Shown: piece by piece, positions 27,806-35,663 of the stretch
Position numbering within the stretch: the stretch's first letter is position 1
Layout of the letters: every line of letters begins with the position of its first letter
Assembly (NCBI RefSeq): GCF_032085515.1
Contig: NZ_JASXSX010000001.1
Location: 1,302,001-1,366,000 of the forward strand
Length of the DNA: 64,000 bases
Direction of reading: 5' to 3'
From: Gleimia hominis
Lineage (GTDB): Bacteria; Actinomycetota; Actinomycetes; Actinomycetales; Actinomycetaceae
The notes under the pieces: model-generated
Databases searched by the model: none
What the model saw: only the letters and a program-made list of their open reading frames with translations
Told to the model about the DNA's origin: nothing
Position numbers and translations under genes: made by a program

Positions 27806-27827
27806 GGCAGCTGTACCTACTGCTTGC

Positions 27828-28643
27828 CTATCCAATGTCGGTAACGGGTTGGCTGGTACCCACCCAACGTTTCGCTTTAGAGGTGGGGAGGAACCGGGGA
27901 GTGAACGCAAGCTTGCGTAGTTCACGTTGTAATAGCTGAAAGTAGTCTGCTGGGGGTTCGTTGAGCGCGATAATGCACACGTTGCCGCGCCGACCGCCGG
28001 AGAGGACTTTGCTTTCCGCACAGATCGCTACGTGTTCGAAGGTTGCGAGTGCGCCGGCCACGTCTGTGCGCGCGTCCACTCCTTTACCGTGGGCGGCGTT
28101 CACCAGCAGAACCCCGGTGGGGGACAAGACGCGGTGCGCGGTTTCAAAAAATTGTTTTGAGCGCAGGTTCTGGGGCGTGTGCGCGTCGGCGAATACGTCG
28201 CGCACAATCACGTCGAAACGACCTGGCGCATACTGGTTTAAAGCCTCACGCGCATCCGCAACCCGGATTTTCAAGTGGGGGCTGCGGGGCAGGTCGAATA
28301 GGTTCCGCACCACGCGCGCAAGGTCGGCGTTTATTTCCACGGCCACTTGCTGTGAACCGGGGCGTAAATGGTGCCAGGCAAGCGGGAGGCAGCAGGCTGC
28401 GGCACCTAGATGTAGGGCTCGGACCGGGCCGGAGGGGAAAAGCACGCTCATGGCGGCGGTCATTTGCTGCATGTATTCGAACTCGAGGGCGGTTGGATCC
28501 GATAGGTTAATACAAGAGGATTCAGCGCCATCAATAAAGACGGTTGCCAGCTGGTTGTCCACCCGCAGTTCTAACGTGGAAGTGCCGATGGATACGCGCA
28601 GGCCGTCTTCTAGTGGCTGGTGGTTATGTGTAGGTCGAGCCAT
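27828..28643 (-). CDS. Spermidine synthase-like methyltransferase-fold protein
   Basis: A 271-residue protein with a SAM-binding Rossmann fold of the spermidine synthase type: ALHLGAAACCLPLAW (motif I), VAVEINADLARVVRNLFDLP, and DVIVRDVFADAHTPQNL where polyamine synthases have their catalytic Asp. It lacks the N-terminal transmembrane part found in many actinobacterial members. Substrate unknown; it may be a methyltransferase or aminopropyltransferase. The start at ATG 28643 is by homology to domain length; the ribosome site is weak. Divergent from dinB across a tandem repeat. Confidence 0.75.
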   Translation of the reverse strand: MARPTHNHQPLEDGLRVSIGTSTLELRVDNQLATVFIDGAESSCINLSDPTALEFEYMQQMTAAMSVLFPSGPVRALHLGAAACCLPLAWHHLRPGSQQVAVEINADLARVVRNLFDLPRSPHLKIRVADAREALNQYAPGRFDVIVRDVFADAHTPQNLRSKQFFETAHRVLSPTGVLLVNAAHGKGVDARTDVAGALATFEHVAICAESKVLSGGRRGNVCIIALNEPPADYFQLLQRELRKLAFTPRFLPTSKAKRWVGTSQPVTDIG

Positions 28644-28690
28644 GATTAAGACGCTACGTGCCCCGCAGACTAAATCCAAATGAGACAGTT

Positions 28691-28742
28691 GGGTCACGGA
28701 TGGTAGGAAAAGTGTTGGGTCATGGACGGTAGGAAAAGTGTT
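28691..28742. repeat. 26-base tandem repeat in the dinB leader
   Basis: Two copies (28691-28716, 28717-28742), differing at two bases, with the core GGTAGGAAAAGTGTT, immediately before the dinB ribosome site. Its position could affect dinB transcription if copy number varies. Confidence 0.8.
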
Positions 28743-28765
28743 GGGGCTCAGACGGGAGGTGGAAG

Positions 28766-30001
28766 ATGTCGAAAGCTCCGCGGGCTGCTTGGGTGCGGCG
28801 CAATTGGGGTCGGGATGATTCGCAGTGCCATATTTTGCACGTGGATATGGATTCGTTTTTCGCTTCCGTTGAGGTTCTGCGCAACCCACAGTTGAAAGGT
28901 AAACCCTTGATTGTGGGTGGGAAGTCCGCGCGCGGCGTGGTGACGTCTGCTACCTACGATGTGCGGGCGCGTGGGGTTTACGCGGGTATGCCGATGGCGC
29001 GGGCATTGAGGTTGGCGCCGAATGCTTCCGTGGTGCAGTCAACGCGCGGAGTTTATTCACAGTTTTCCCGCCGGGTCATGGCGATTTTAGATCAGATCAC
29101 CCCGCAGGTAGAGCGCATCAGTATAGATGAAGCATTTTTAGATGTTCGAGGGGCTACGCGCCGGCTCGGTTCCCCAACGCAGATAGGTACCCTGATTCGC
29201 CAGCGAATCCGCGAGGAAGTAGGGCTCGTGGCTTCGGTTGGGATCGCCCCCGTGAAGTCGGTTGCTAAAATCGCGTCTTCGCATGCTAAACCCGATGGGC
29301 TGCTGCTGATCCCCGCAGCCGCGGTGGTACCATTTTTGCATGCCCTGCCCGTGGGGGCCCTGTGGGGCGTTGGCTCGAGCACGCAAGAGCGGTTGAAAAC
29401 CGCGGGAGTGGACACGGTTTCAGATTTAGCGCACTACCCGCTGAGCAAACTGGATCGGTTACTGGGGGTCGCGCACGCGCGCCGGTTGCACGACCTAGCA
29501 TGGGGAGTGGACCCGCGGGCGGTCACGCAGCGGGCGCGAGAGAAGTCCATTGGAACGGAAACCACGTTTAGCGCTAATGTCACCGGCTTGGATGCGCTGC
29601 TGAAAATGCTGTTGCGTCAAAGCCACGAGTGTGCTCGGCGGTTGCGGGCAGCGAACCTCGTGGGGTGGACTGTGAGTATTAAAGTTCGGTCCGCAGATTT
29701 TAAGACCGCTACCCGGTCAGTTACGTTGCATGCGCCAACGGATCAGGCGCGTGAAATCACGCACGCGGCCGAGCGCCTCCTGGTGGATTACGGCGTGCCC
29801 AAAGGTGGGGCGCGACTGCTGGGGCTGCGGGTGGAGAACCTACAGGACCGCGCCATGGGGGTGGCGCAAACGTTCGACTACGATGAGCGCACGCTTGAGG
29901 CAGAGCGGGCAATGGATGCGATTGCGCAGCGTTTTGGAGAAACTGCACTGCAGCCCGCGTCTTTACTGAGTGATAGTGGTGAGGAGGATGGCCGGGAGTG
30001 A
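28766..30001 (+). CDS. dinB: DNA polymerase IV
   Basis: A 411-residue Y-family translesion polymerase. Catalytic acidic residues appear in HVDMDSFFASVE and SIDEAFLDV; TYDVRARGVYAGMPM is the fingers motif, and the little-finger domain runs from about residue 250. No beta-clamp motif is obvious, though the C-terminal end QPASLLSD is short. GGGAGGTGG precedes the ATG. I find no TCGAAC-type SOS box upstream, unlike imuA' and dnaE2 in the same window. Confidence 0.94.
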   Translation: MSKAPRAAWVRRNWGRDDSQCHILHVDMDSFFASVEVLRNPQLKGKPLIVGGKSARGVVTSATYDVRARGVYAGMPMARALRLAPNASVVQSTRGVYSQFSRRVMAILDQITPQVERISIDEAFLDVRGATRRLGSPTQIGTLIRQRIREEVGLVASVGIAPVKSVAKIASSHAKPDGLLLIPAAAVVPFLHALPVGALWGVGSSTQERLKTAGVDTVSDLAHYPLSKLDRLLGVAHARRLHDLAWGVDPRAVTQRAREKSIGTETTFSANVTGLDALLKMLLRQSHECARRLRAANLVGWTVSIKVRSADFKTATRSVTLHAPTDQAREITHAAERLLVDYGVPKGGARLLGLRVENLQDRAMGVAQTFDYDERTLEAERAMDAIAQRFGETALQPASLLSDSGEEDGRE

Positions 30002-30130
30002 GGCGGCAGGTAGAAAAAGCGTTCGCTTAACTCTTGTTTTCAGTACGGTCGCACAAGTCGATAGGATAAGGTTACAGTGCGTTATACGGAACGCATTTTT
30101 CTAGAGGGGAAATACCCGGGGGTGAGAACA

Positions 30131-30523
30131 GTGGCGTTGTCAGAACAGGAACGCGCAATCCTCGAACAGATGGAACGTGAGTTGCGGCGCGATGACCCAC
30201 GACTGGCATCAACAATGTCGCGGCAACGCACGAATCGGACTGGGCGGACCTATTCGCCTCGCCGCGTCGGCGGTGGGGTAGCGCTACTGCTGGTAGGCCT
30301 GGCGTTACCAATCATTGGTTTAACGATTGGCATACTGTGGTTGACAGTACTGCTTGGAGTAGCGGGATTCGCCCTCATGCTCACAGGCATACTGTTTATA
30401 ACGGTTCCAACAAAACCAACTGTCCCGGCGGCTCGGACCACCTCAGGGGGGAAGAGCGGTTCCAAACGTTCATTCATGCAGAGGCAAGAAGATCGGTGGG
30501 AGCGGCGCAAACGCGGCGAATAA
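30131..30523 (+). CDS. DUF3040 small membrane protein
   Basis: A 130-residue protein typical of actinobacteria. The N-terminus from GTG 30131, (V)ALSEQERAILEQMERELR, is the DUF3040 signature and fixes the start; a longer frame begins at 30077 without homology. Two adjacent transmembrane helices follow (about residues 55-100), then a basic tail ending RWERRKRGE. Function unknown. It is often near dinB in actinobacteria, as here. Confidence 0.85.
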   Translation: MALSEQERAILEQMERELRRDDPRLASTMSRQRTNRTGRTYSPRRVGGGVALLLVGLALPIIGLTIGILWLTVLLGVAGFALMLTGILFITVPTKPTVPAARTTSGGKSGSKRSFMQRQEDRWERRKRGE

Positions 30524-30593
30524 CCAAAGTTGCGCCAAAACAGTAATTGCGCGCTGGCGCAGTTGGTGAGTGCCGTTGATGAAATTAAACTTT

Positions 30594-30624
30594 GAGGGTT
30601 ACGCACAGCTCGTGCGTAACCCTC
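30594..30624. terminator. Terminator after the DUF3040 gene
   Basis: GAGGGTTACGCAC and GTGCGTAACCCTC pair perfectly over 13 bases with a 5-base loop. The left flank is AT-rich, so the minus strand also gains a T-rich tail; it may serve both converging directions. Confidence 0.75.
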
Positions 30625-30711
30625 ATCTGTTGCGCTTAGCGTTCTGAATTATTTCGCGTTGCAAACTCGTCCGGGCTGGCTGGGCCTATCTTGGCTAGGA
30701 ACGCTCATCCG

Positions 30712-30752
30712 GACCAGGACGGTGATTCTTAGGTAGAAAGACCATCCTGGTC
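30712..30752. terminator. Possible hairpin downstream of glgC
   Basis: GACCAGGACGGT and ACCATCCTGGTC pair with one mismatch around a 17-base loop. It lies 29 bases after the glgC stop. No clear T-run follows, so it may be a terminator or an mRNA-stabilising hairpin. Confidence 0.4.
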
Positions 30753-30780
30753 GAAGATCAATTTTGACTGCAAGAGCGGC

Positions 30781-32019
30781 CTACGGGTTCACTACGTAAC
30801 CTTTTGGTACGACCGTGATTCCAGATTCTGTGACAGTCAGGCCCCGCGCCCGATCGTGTTCCACATCGACACCAACTTGCGCGTCTTCCATCACGACCAC
30901 GTTCTTGTCCAAAATCGCCTTTGACACCACGGCGTTGCGACCAATCCGACAGTTGTCCATCACCACGGAATCTTTGATCTGCGCCCAGGAGTGCACGTAA
31001 ACGCCAGGTGAGATGATTGAACCTTGGATTCTTCCACCAGAAACAATCACGCCAGGCGACACAAACGAGTCAACCGCGTGTCCCATCCGCTCGTGTTCTT
31101 GCGCGTAAACGAACTTAGCGGGCGGTAGGTGGCCGGGAATCTGCGTGTGGGTGGGCCACCGGTGGTTGTAAAGGTTAAAGATGGGGTGGACGGAAATCAG
31201 GTCCATATTTGCCTCATAGTACGCGTCCAGTGTTCCAACATCCCGCCAGTAGTCCCGGTCGCGTTCAGTTGAACCGGGAACGTCGTTGTCAATGAAGTCG
31301 TATACCCCGCAGCCTCCGTGATCCACGAAGTAGGGAACAATATCGCCACCCATGTCGTGCTCAGACGTTTCATCAGACGCGTCTGCCCGCAGCGCTTTGA
31401 CGAGCGCGTCAGTTGTGAAAATGTAGTTCCCCATGGAGGCGAGGAACGAGTTCGGGTCGTCGGGTAGGCCCTCGGTAGTTTCTGGTTTTTCTACGAACCG
31501 TTGGATCCGACCGTCTTTCGCTTCGATCACCCCAAAGGATTGGGACAGTTCGATGGGCTGGCGAATCCCAGCCACGGTGCAGGGCAAGCCCGATTCAATA
31601 TGGTGATCCATCATCTGTGAGAAATCCATGCGGTAAATATTGTCGGCCCCCACGATGACGATGTAATCGGGCTTCTCATCGTCCACAATGTTCAGCGACT
31701 GGTAGATTGCGTCCGCGGAACCCAAGTACCAGTGCGGGCCCCGGCGCTGCTGCGCAGGGACAGGAGTTACGTAGTTACCCAGCAGGTTCGACATGCGCCA
31801 CGTGGTGGTGATGTGGCGGTCCAAAGAATGGGACTTGTACTGAGTTAACACCACCACTTGCAGGTAGCCAGAGTTGACAATATTTGACAGGGCAAAGTCA
31901 ATCAGTCGGTAGTGGCCACCGAACGGAACAGCTGGTTTGGCGCGATCGGTGGTGAGGGGCATAAGCCGCTTCCCCTCGCCACCCGCGAGGACAATTGCGA
32001 GCACATTAGGTTTAGCCAT
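30781..32019 (-). CDS. glgC: Glucose-1-phosphate adenylyltransferase
   Basis: Makes ADP-glucose for glycogen and related alpha-glucans. The 412-residue protein has the nucleotidyltransferase motif VLAGGEGKRLMPLTTDRAKPAVPFGG (split over residues 10-35), the family signature ALSNIVNSGYLQV, and a C-terminal left-handed beta-helix (PGVIVSGGRIQGSIISPGVYV) where allosteric effectors bind. ATG 32019 (MAKPNVLAI) is the normal start; an open frame runs to 32097. Divergent from glgA with a 98-base shared promoter region, so both are probably controlled together. Confidence 0.96.
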   Translation of the reverse strand: MAKPNVLAIVLAGGEGKRLMPLTTDRAKPAVPFGGHYRLIDFALSNIVNSGYLQVVVLTQYKSHSLDRHITTTWRMSNLLGNYVTPVPAQQRRGPHWYLGSADAIYQSLNIVDDEKPDYIVIVGADNIYRMDFSQMMDHHIESGLPCTVAGIRQPIELSQSFGVIEAKDGRIQRFVEKPETTEGLPDDPNSFLASMGNYIFTTDALVKALRADASDETSEHDMGGDIVPYFVDHGGCGVYDFIDNDVPGSTERDRDYWRDVGTLDAYYEANMDLISVHPIFNLYNHRWPTHTQIPGHLPPAKFVYAQEHERMGHAVDSFVSPGVIVSGGRIQGSIISPGVYVHSWAQIKDSVVMDNCRIGRNAVVSKAILDKNVVVMEDAQVGVDVEHDRARGLTVTESGITVVPKGYVVNP

Positions 32020-32117
32020 GCTTCCATCATAGTGTGAGGAACATAACTTAGGCGAACGAATGGTCTTATACTGTTTATAGGAATGGTAAAAAAGCAATTA
32101 AAGATGAGGTAAGACCG

Positions 32118-33335
32118 ATGCGAGTAGATCTGCTGACCCGTGAATACCCCCCGCATGTTTACGGTGGTGCGGGTGTGCACGTTGAAGAGCTGGCGCGCGT
32201 GCTCAGTGACCTAATCGACGTGCGAGTCCACGCGTTCGACGGACCCCGCGGCACCGACGCACCCGAGGTGGTTGGCTACGACTACTTACCTGGCCTAGAT
32301 GAGGCAAATCCCGCGCTGCGCACCATGGGGGTTGACCTGCAAATGGCGCAGGGCGTGGAAGGCACGGACCTGGTGCACTCGCACACCTGGTACGCAAACA
32401 TGGGTGGGCACTGGGCCCACCTGCTTCACGAGGTTCCCCACGTGGTGTCCGCCCACTCGCTAGAACCCTTTCGCCCGTGGAAACGCGAGCAGTTAGGCGG
32501 GGGATACAACCTCTCTTCCTGGGCCGAACGCACCGCTTTTGAAGCAGCCGACGGAGTCATCGCCGTGTCCAACGGGATGCGCGAAGACATCTTGCGCTGC
32601 TACCCGAAGATCGACCCCGACCGCGTCCACGTGGTGCACAACGGGATTGACCTTAGCCGGTGGAACAAGCCACAAACCGATGAGGAAAAGCAAGCAGCGC
32701 GCCAGACCCTCAAACGATTAGGAATCGACGAAAACCGGCCAACCGTAGTATTCGTGGGGCGCGTGACACGACAAAAAGGACTGCCCCACCTGCTGCGCGC
32801 CCTGCGTGAAGTACCCAAAGAAACACAAGTGGTGCTGTGTGCCGGAGCGCCCGATACGAAACAGATAATGGAAGAAGTCCGCGGCCTAGTGGACGAACTG
32901 CGCGAAGAACTGAACTCGGTGCACCTAATCACCGAAATGCTGCCGCGCGAACAACTAGTGGCCGTGCTCAGTGCCGGAACCGTGTTCGTCACCCCATCCG
33001 TGTACGAACCATTAGGGATCGTAAACCTCGAAGCCATGGCCGTTGACCTACCGGTGGTGGGAACCGCTACCGGAGGGATCCCCGACGTGATCGTAGACGG
33101 CGAAACCGGGTACCTCGTGCCAATAGAACAAAAACAAGACGGGACCGGCAAACCACTCGACCCACAAAAATTCCAGCACGACATGGCCGAGCGTCTAACC
33201 TCCCTGCTAGAAGACCCAGACTTAGCGGCACGAATGGGGAAAGCGGGACGTGAACGCGCCCAAGCACAATTCTCGTGGGAAACAATCGGTAAACGCACCG
33301 TGGAAGTGTACGAACAAGTGCTGAACGCGCGATAG
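32118..33335 (+). CDS. glgA: Glycogen synthase / alpha-maltose-1-phosphate synthase
   Basis: A 405-residue GT-B fold glycosyltransferase (GT4 type, not the GT5 of E. coli GlgA). The N-terminus LLTREYPPHVYGGAGVHVEELAR binds acceptor and donor; the C-terminal nucleotide-sugar site includes VGRVTRQKGLPHLL and YEPLGIVNLEAMAVDLPVV with the E-x7-E motif. Mycobacterial homologs were reassigned as GlgM, which joins ADP-glucose to glucose-1-phosphate to make maltose-1-phosphate, and this may be the same. Paired with divergent glgC, the ADP-glucose source. Confidence 0.92.
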   Translation: MRVDLLTREYPPHVYGGAGVHVEELARVLSDLIDVRVHAFDGPRGTDAPEVVGYDYLPGLDEANPALRTMGVDLQMAQGVEGTDLVHSHTWYANMGGHWAHLLHEVPHVVSAHSLEPFRPWKREQLGGGYNLSSWAERTAFEAADGVIAVSNGMREDILRCYPKIDPDRVHVVHNGIDLSRWNKPQTDEEKQAARQTLKRLGIDENRPTVVFVGRVTRQKGLPHLLRALREVPKETQVVLCAGAPDTKQIMEEVRGLVDELREELNSVHLITEMLPREQLVAVLSAGTVFVTPSVYEPLGIVNLEAMAVDLPVVGTATGGIPDVIVDGETGYLVPIEQKQDGTGKPLDPQKFQHDMAERLTSLLEDPDLAARMGKAGRERAQAQFSWETIGKRTVEVYEQVLNAR

Positions 33336-33457
33336 ACGCACGCGCACAGACTCTGAGCACGCCACTGCAAAAAGCAAGATCGGGCTGAACAAGCGGTACT
33401 TCAAGCAAGTGGGAACGGCGCCGCCCCGGCGCTCGCGGTGCGCGGTAAGGTTAAGGC

Positions 33458-34255
33458 ATGGAAACAGTTGTGACACTCAAGCACGTGGATGTTCGCCGCG
33501 GCGGAAAACCGATCCTATCGAACATCGACTGGACGATTGGTCCGAAAGAAAACTGGGTGATCCTCGGCCCCAATGGAGCGGGAAAAACGACGTTAATAAA
33601 CCTCCTCACCGGCCGAGTTTTCCCCTCCTACTCCAAAGACAGTAACGCGGAAGCGAAAATCCTGGGGTACAAACTTGGGGAAGTGGACGTGCGGGAACTA
33701 CGTACTTACGTCGGCCTGTCATCCTCCGCGGAACGCTCCTTGATCCGCCCCGAAGCCACGGTCGAAGACCTAGTCTTAAGTTCCATCTACGGTAAAACTG
33801 GGCGCGGACGCGAAGAATATGAACAGCAAGACGTTTCCCGCGCACACGACCTCATGCACTTGTTTGGTATTGAGGCCCTTGCGGACCGCAAGTTCAGCAC
33901 CCTCTCCGCTGGGGAACAGCAACGAACGCAGATCTGCCGGGCCCTGATGGCAGACCCGCAGATCCTGATCCTCGACGAACCCGTGGCCGGGCTAGACCTG
34001 GGAGCGCGGGAACTGCTGATGCTAGCGCTCGAAGAGATCGCGAAGGATCCGCGTTCACCAGCGCTCGTGCTCATCACCCACCACCTGGAGCAGATCCCGA
34101 AAGGCTTCACCCACGCAGCCCTCATGAAAAACGGATCCATCATCGGTCAGGGGCCGCTCCACAAGGTACTGACCGACGACCAGGTTTCTGACACCTTCGG
34201 CTTACCGCTGCGCGTCGGTGAAGACAACGGTCGCTGGTGGGGACGCGCCGAATAA
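33458..34255 (+). CDS. ABC transporter ATP-binding protein (ModF/YlmA-like)
   Basis: A 265-residue stand-alone ATPase. Walker A GPNGAGKTT, signature LSAGEQQR, Walker B ILILDEPVAGLD, and switch His in LITHH. The early segment IDWTIGPKENWVILGPNGAG is typical of ModF/YlmA-type ATPases, which lack a dedicated permease nearby; none is present here. Substrate and partner are unknown. It ends 76 bases before the glnA2 start, so the genes may be co-transcribed. Confidence 0.82.
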   Translation: METVVTLKHVDVRRGGKPILSNIDWTIGPKENWVILGPNGAGKTTLINLLTGRVFPSYSKDSNAEAKILGYKLGEVDVRELRTYVGLSSSAERSLIRPEATVEDLVLSSIYGKTGRGREEYEQQDVSRAHDLMHLFGIEALADRKFSTLSAGEQQRTQICRALMADPQILILDEPVAGLDLGARELLMLALEEIAKDPRSPALVLITHHLEQIPKGFTHAALMKNGSIIGQGPLHKVLTDDQVSDTFGLPLRVGEDNGRWWGRAE

Positions 34256-34331
34256 GATCTGGGCCGTAACGTTTGAGCCACCCAAGGCCTCAAGCAACAA
34301 AAGAACCCAAGGCAAAACGAGAGGAACGGGT

Positions 34332-35660
34332 GTGCACCCAGCAGCGCAAGAAGTAATGCGAACCGTAGTTGAATCGGACATCCGGTTTATCCGCCTGTGG
34401 TTCACGGACGTATCCGGCCAGCTCAAAGCCGTGGCAATCGACCCGGGCGAACTAGAAGCCGCGTTCAGTGAAGGTTTGGGATTCGACGGGTCCGCAGTGC
34501 AAGGCCTCACCCGCGTGTACGAATCCGACATGCTCCTGCGCCCAGACCCGACCACGTTCGCGCTCCTGCCCAACCAGGGGGAGAAAGTGGCGCGCATGTT
34601 CTGCGACCTGCTCACTCCCGAAGGGAAACCGGCGCTCTCTGACCCGCGGGGCGTACTGGAACGCACCCTGCGACGTGCCGAAGAAATCGGATTCAGCGTG
34701 CAAATCCACACCGAAGTGGAGTTTTACATGCTGAAGCAGACCAGCGACCCCCTCGCTATCGAACCGGTCGACAACGCAGGATACTTCGACTACGTCGCCC
34801 GCGGCGGTTCAAACGACTTCCGCCGCAGGGCCGTACAAGCGCTGGAAGACATGGGAATCTCCGTCGAATTCTCCCATCACGAAGCCGGGCCCGGGCAAAA
34901 CGAAATCGACCTGAGGGCCGCGGACGCGCTCACCGCAGCGGACAATATCCAATCCCTCCACACGGTGGTGCAAGAAATCGCGTTGAGCGAAAACCAGATG
35001 GCCACGTTCATGCCAAAACCCTTCATCGACTACCCCGGGTCGGGAATGCACACTCACATCTCCCTGCTCGAAGGGGGCAGTAACGCGTTCTACGACCCCG
35101 CTGGGCAACACCGCATGTCCCGCACCGCCCGCGCCTTTATCGCCGGGCTGCTACGCCACGCCCGCGAAATATCCGCCGTGGTGAACCAGCACGTGAACTC
35201 CTACAAACGCCTGTGGGGTGGTGGGGAAGCACCCTGCTACATCTGCTGGGGCCACAATAACCGGTCCGCACTAGTGCGCATCCCCCTGTACAAACCTGGT
35301 AAAGGCCAAGACGCGCGCGTGGAATACCGTGCAATCGACTCCGCTGCGAACCCCTACTTAGCCTTCGCGGTCCTAATCGCCGCTGGGTTAGCGGGCGTGC
35401 AGGGACGCTACGACCTCATGGAAGAAGCCCAAGACGACGTGTGGCAACTATCCGACAGCGAACGGGCCGTACTGGGAATCGAAGACCTACCGCATTCGCT
35501 AAAAGACGCGATTGACACAATGGCGCGCTCCGAACTGGTTGCCGCCACGTTGGGGGAGGAAGCGTTCGACTACGTGCTGCGCGACAAGGTTTCGGAATGG
35601 AACGCCTACCGGGCCCAGGTGACACCGTGGGAGCTCCGGAAGTCAATCCGCCCTCTGTGA
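34332..35660 (+). CDS. glnA2: Glutamine synthetase, GlnA2 type
   Basis: A 442-residue type I glutamine synthetase-family enzyme (glutamate + ammonia + ATP). The N-terminus VVESDIRFIRLWFTDVSG and GLGFDGSAVQGLTRVYESDM match actinobacterial GlnA2. Metal and substrate motifs include TEVEFYML, HHEAGPGQNEIDLR, GSGMHTHISL and VEYRAIDSAANPYLAF. The adenylylation loop, NLYDLP in regulated enzymes, reads GIEDLP here: Glu replaces the modified Tyr, so GlnE next door should not modify this protein. GTG 34332 with GAGAGGA upstream gives the family length; a longer frame begins at 34218 inside the ABC gene. Confidence 0.92.
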   Translation: MHPAAQEVMRTVVESDIRFIRLWFTDVSGQLKAVAIDPGELEAAFSEGLGFDGSAVQGLTRVYESDMLLRPDPTTFALLPNQGEKVARMFCDLLTPEGKPALSDPRGVLERTLRRAEEIGFSVQIHTEVEFYMLKQTSDPLAIEPVDNAGYFDYVARGGSNDFRRRAVQALEDMGISVEFSHHEAGPGQNEIDLRAADALTAADNIQSLHTVVQEIALSENQMATFMPKPFIDYPGSGMHTHISLLEGGSNAFYDPAGQHRMSRTARAFIAGLLRHAREISAVVNQHVNSYKRLWGGGEAPCYICWGHNNRSALVRIPLYKPGKGQDARVEYRAIDSAANPYLAFAVLIAAGLAGVQGRYDLMEEAQDDVWQLSDSERAVLGIEDLPHSLKDAIDTMARSELVAATLGEEAFDYVLRDKVSEWNAYRAQVTPWELRKSIRPL

Positions 35661-35663
35661 CCC

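Noticed and set aside
34218..34331. Upstream extension of glnA2
   Set aside because: It overlaps the ABC ATPase gene and has no family similarity; GTG 34332 with GAGAGGA gives the GlnA2 length.
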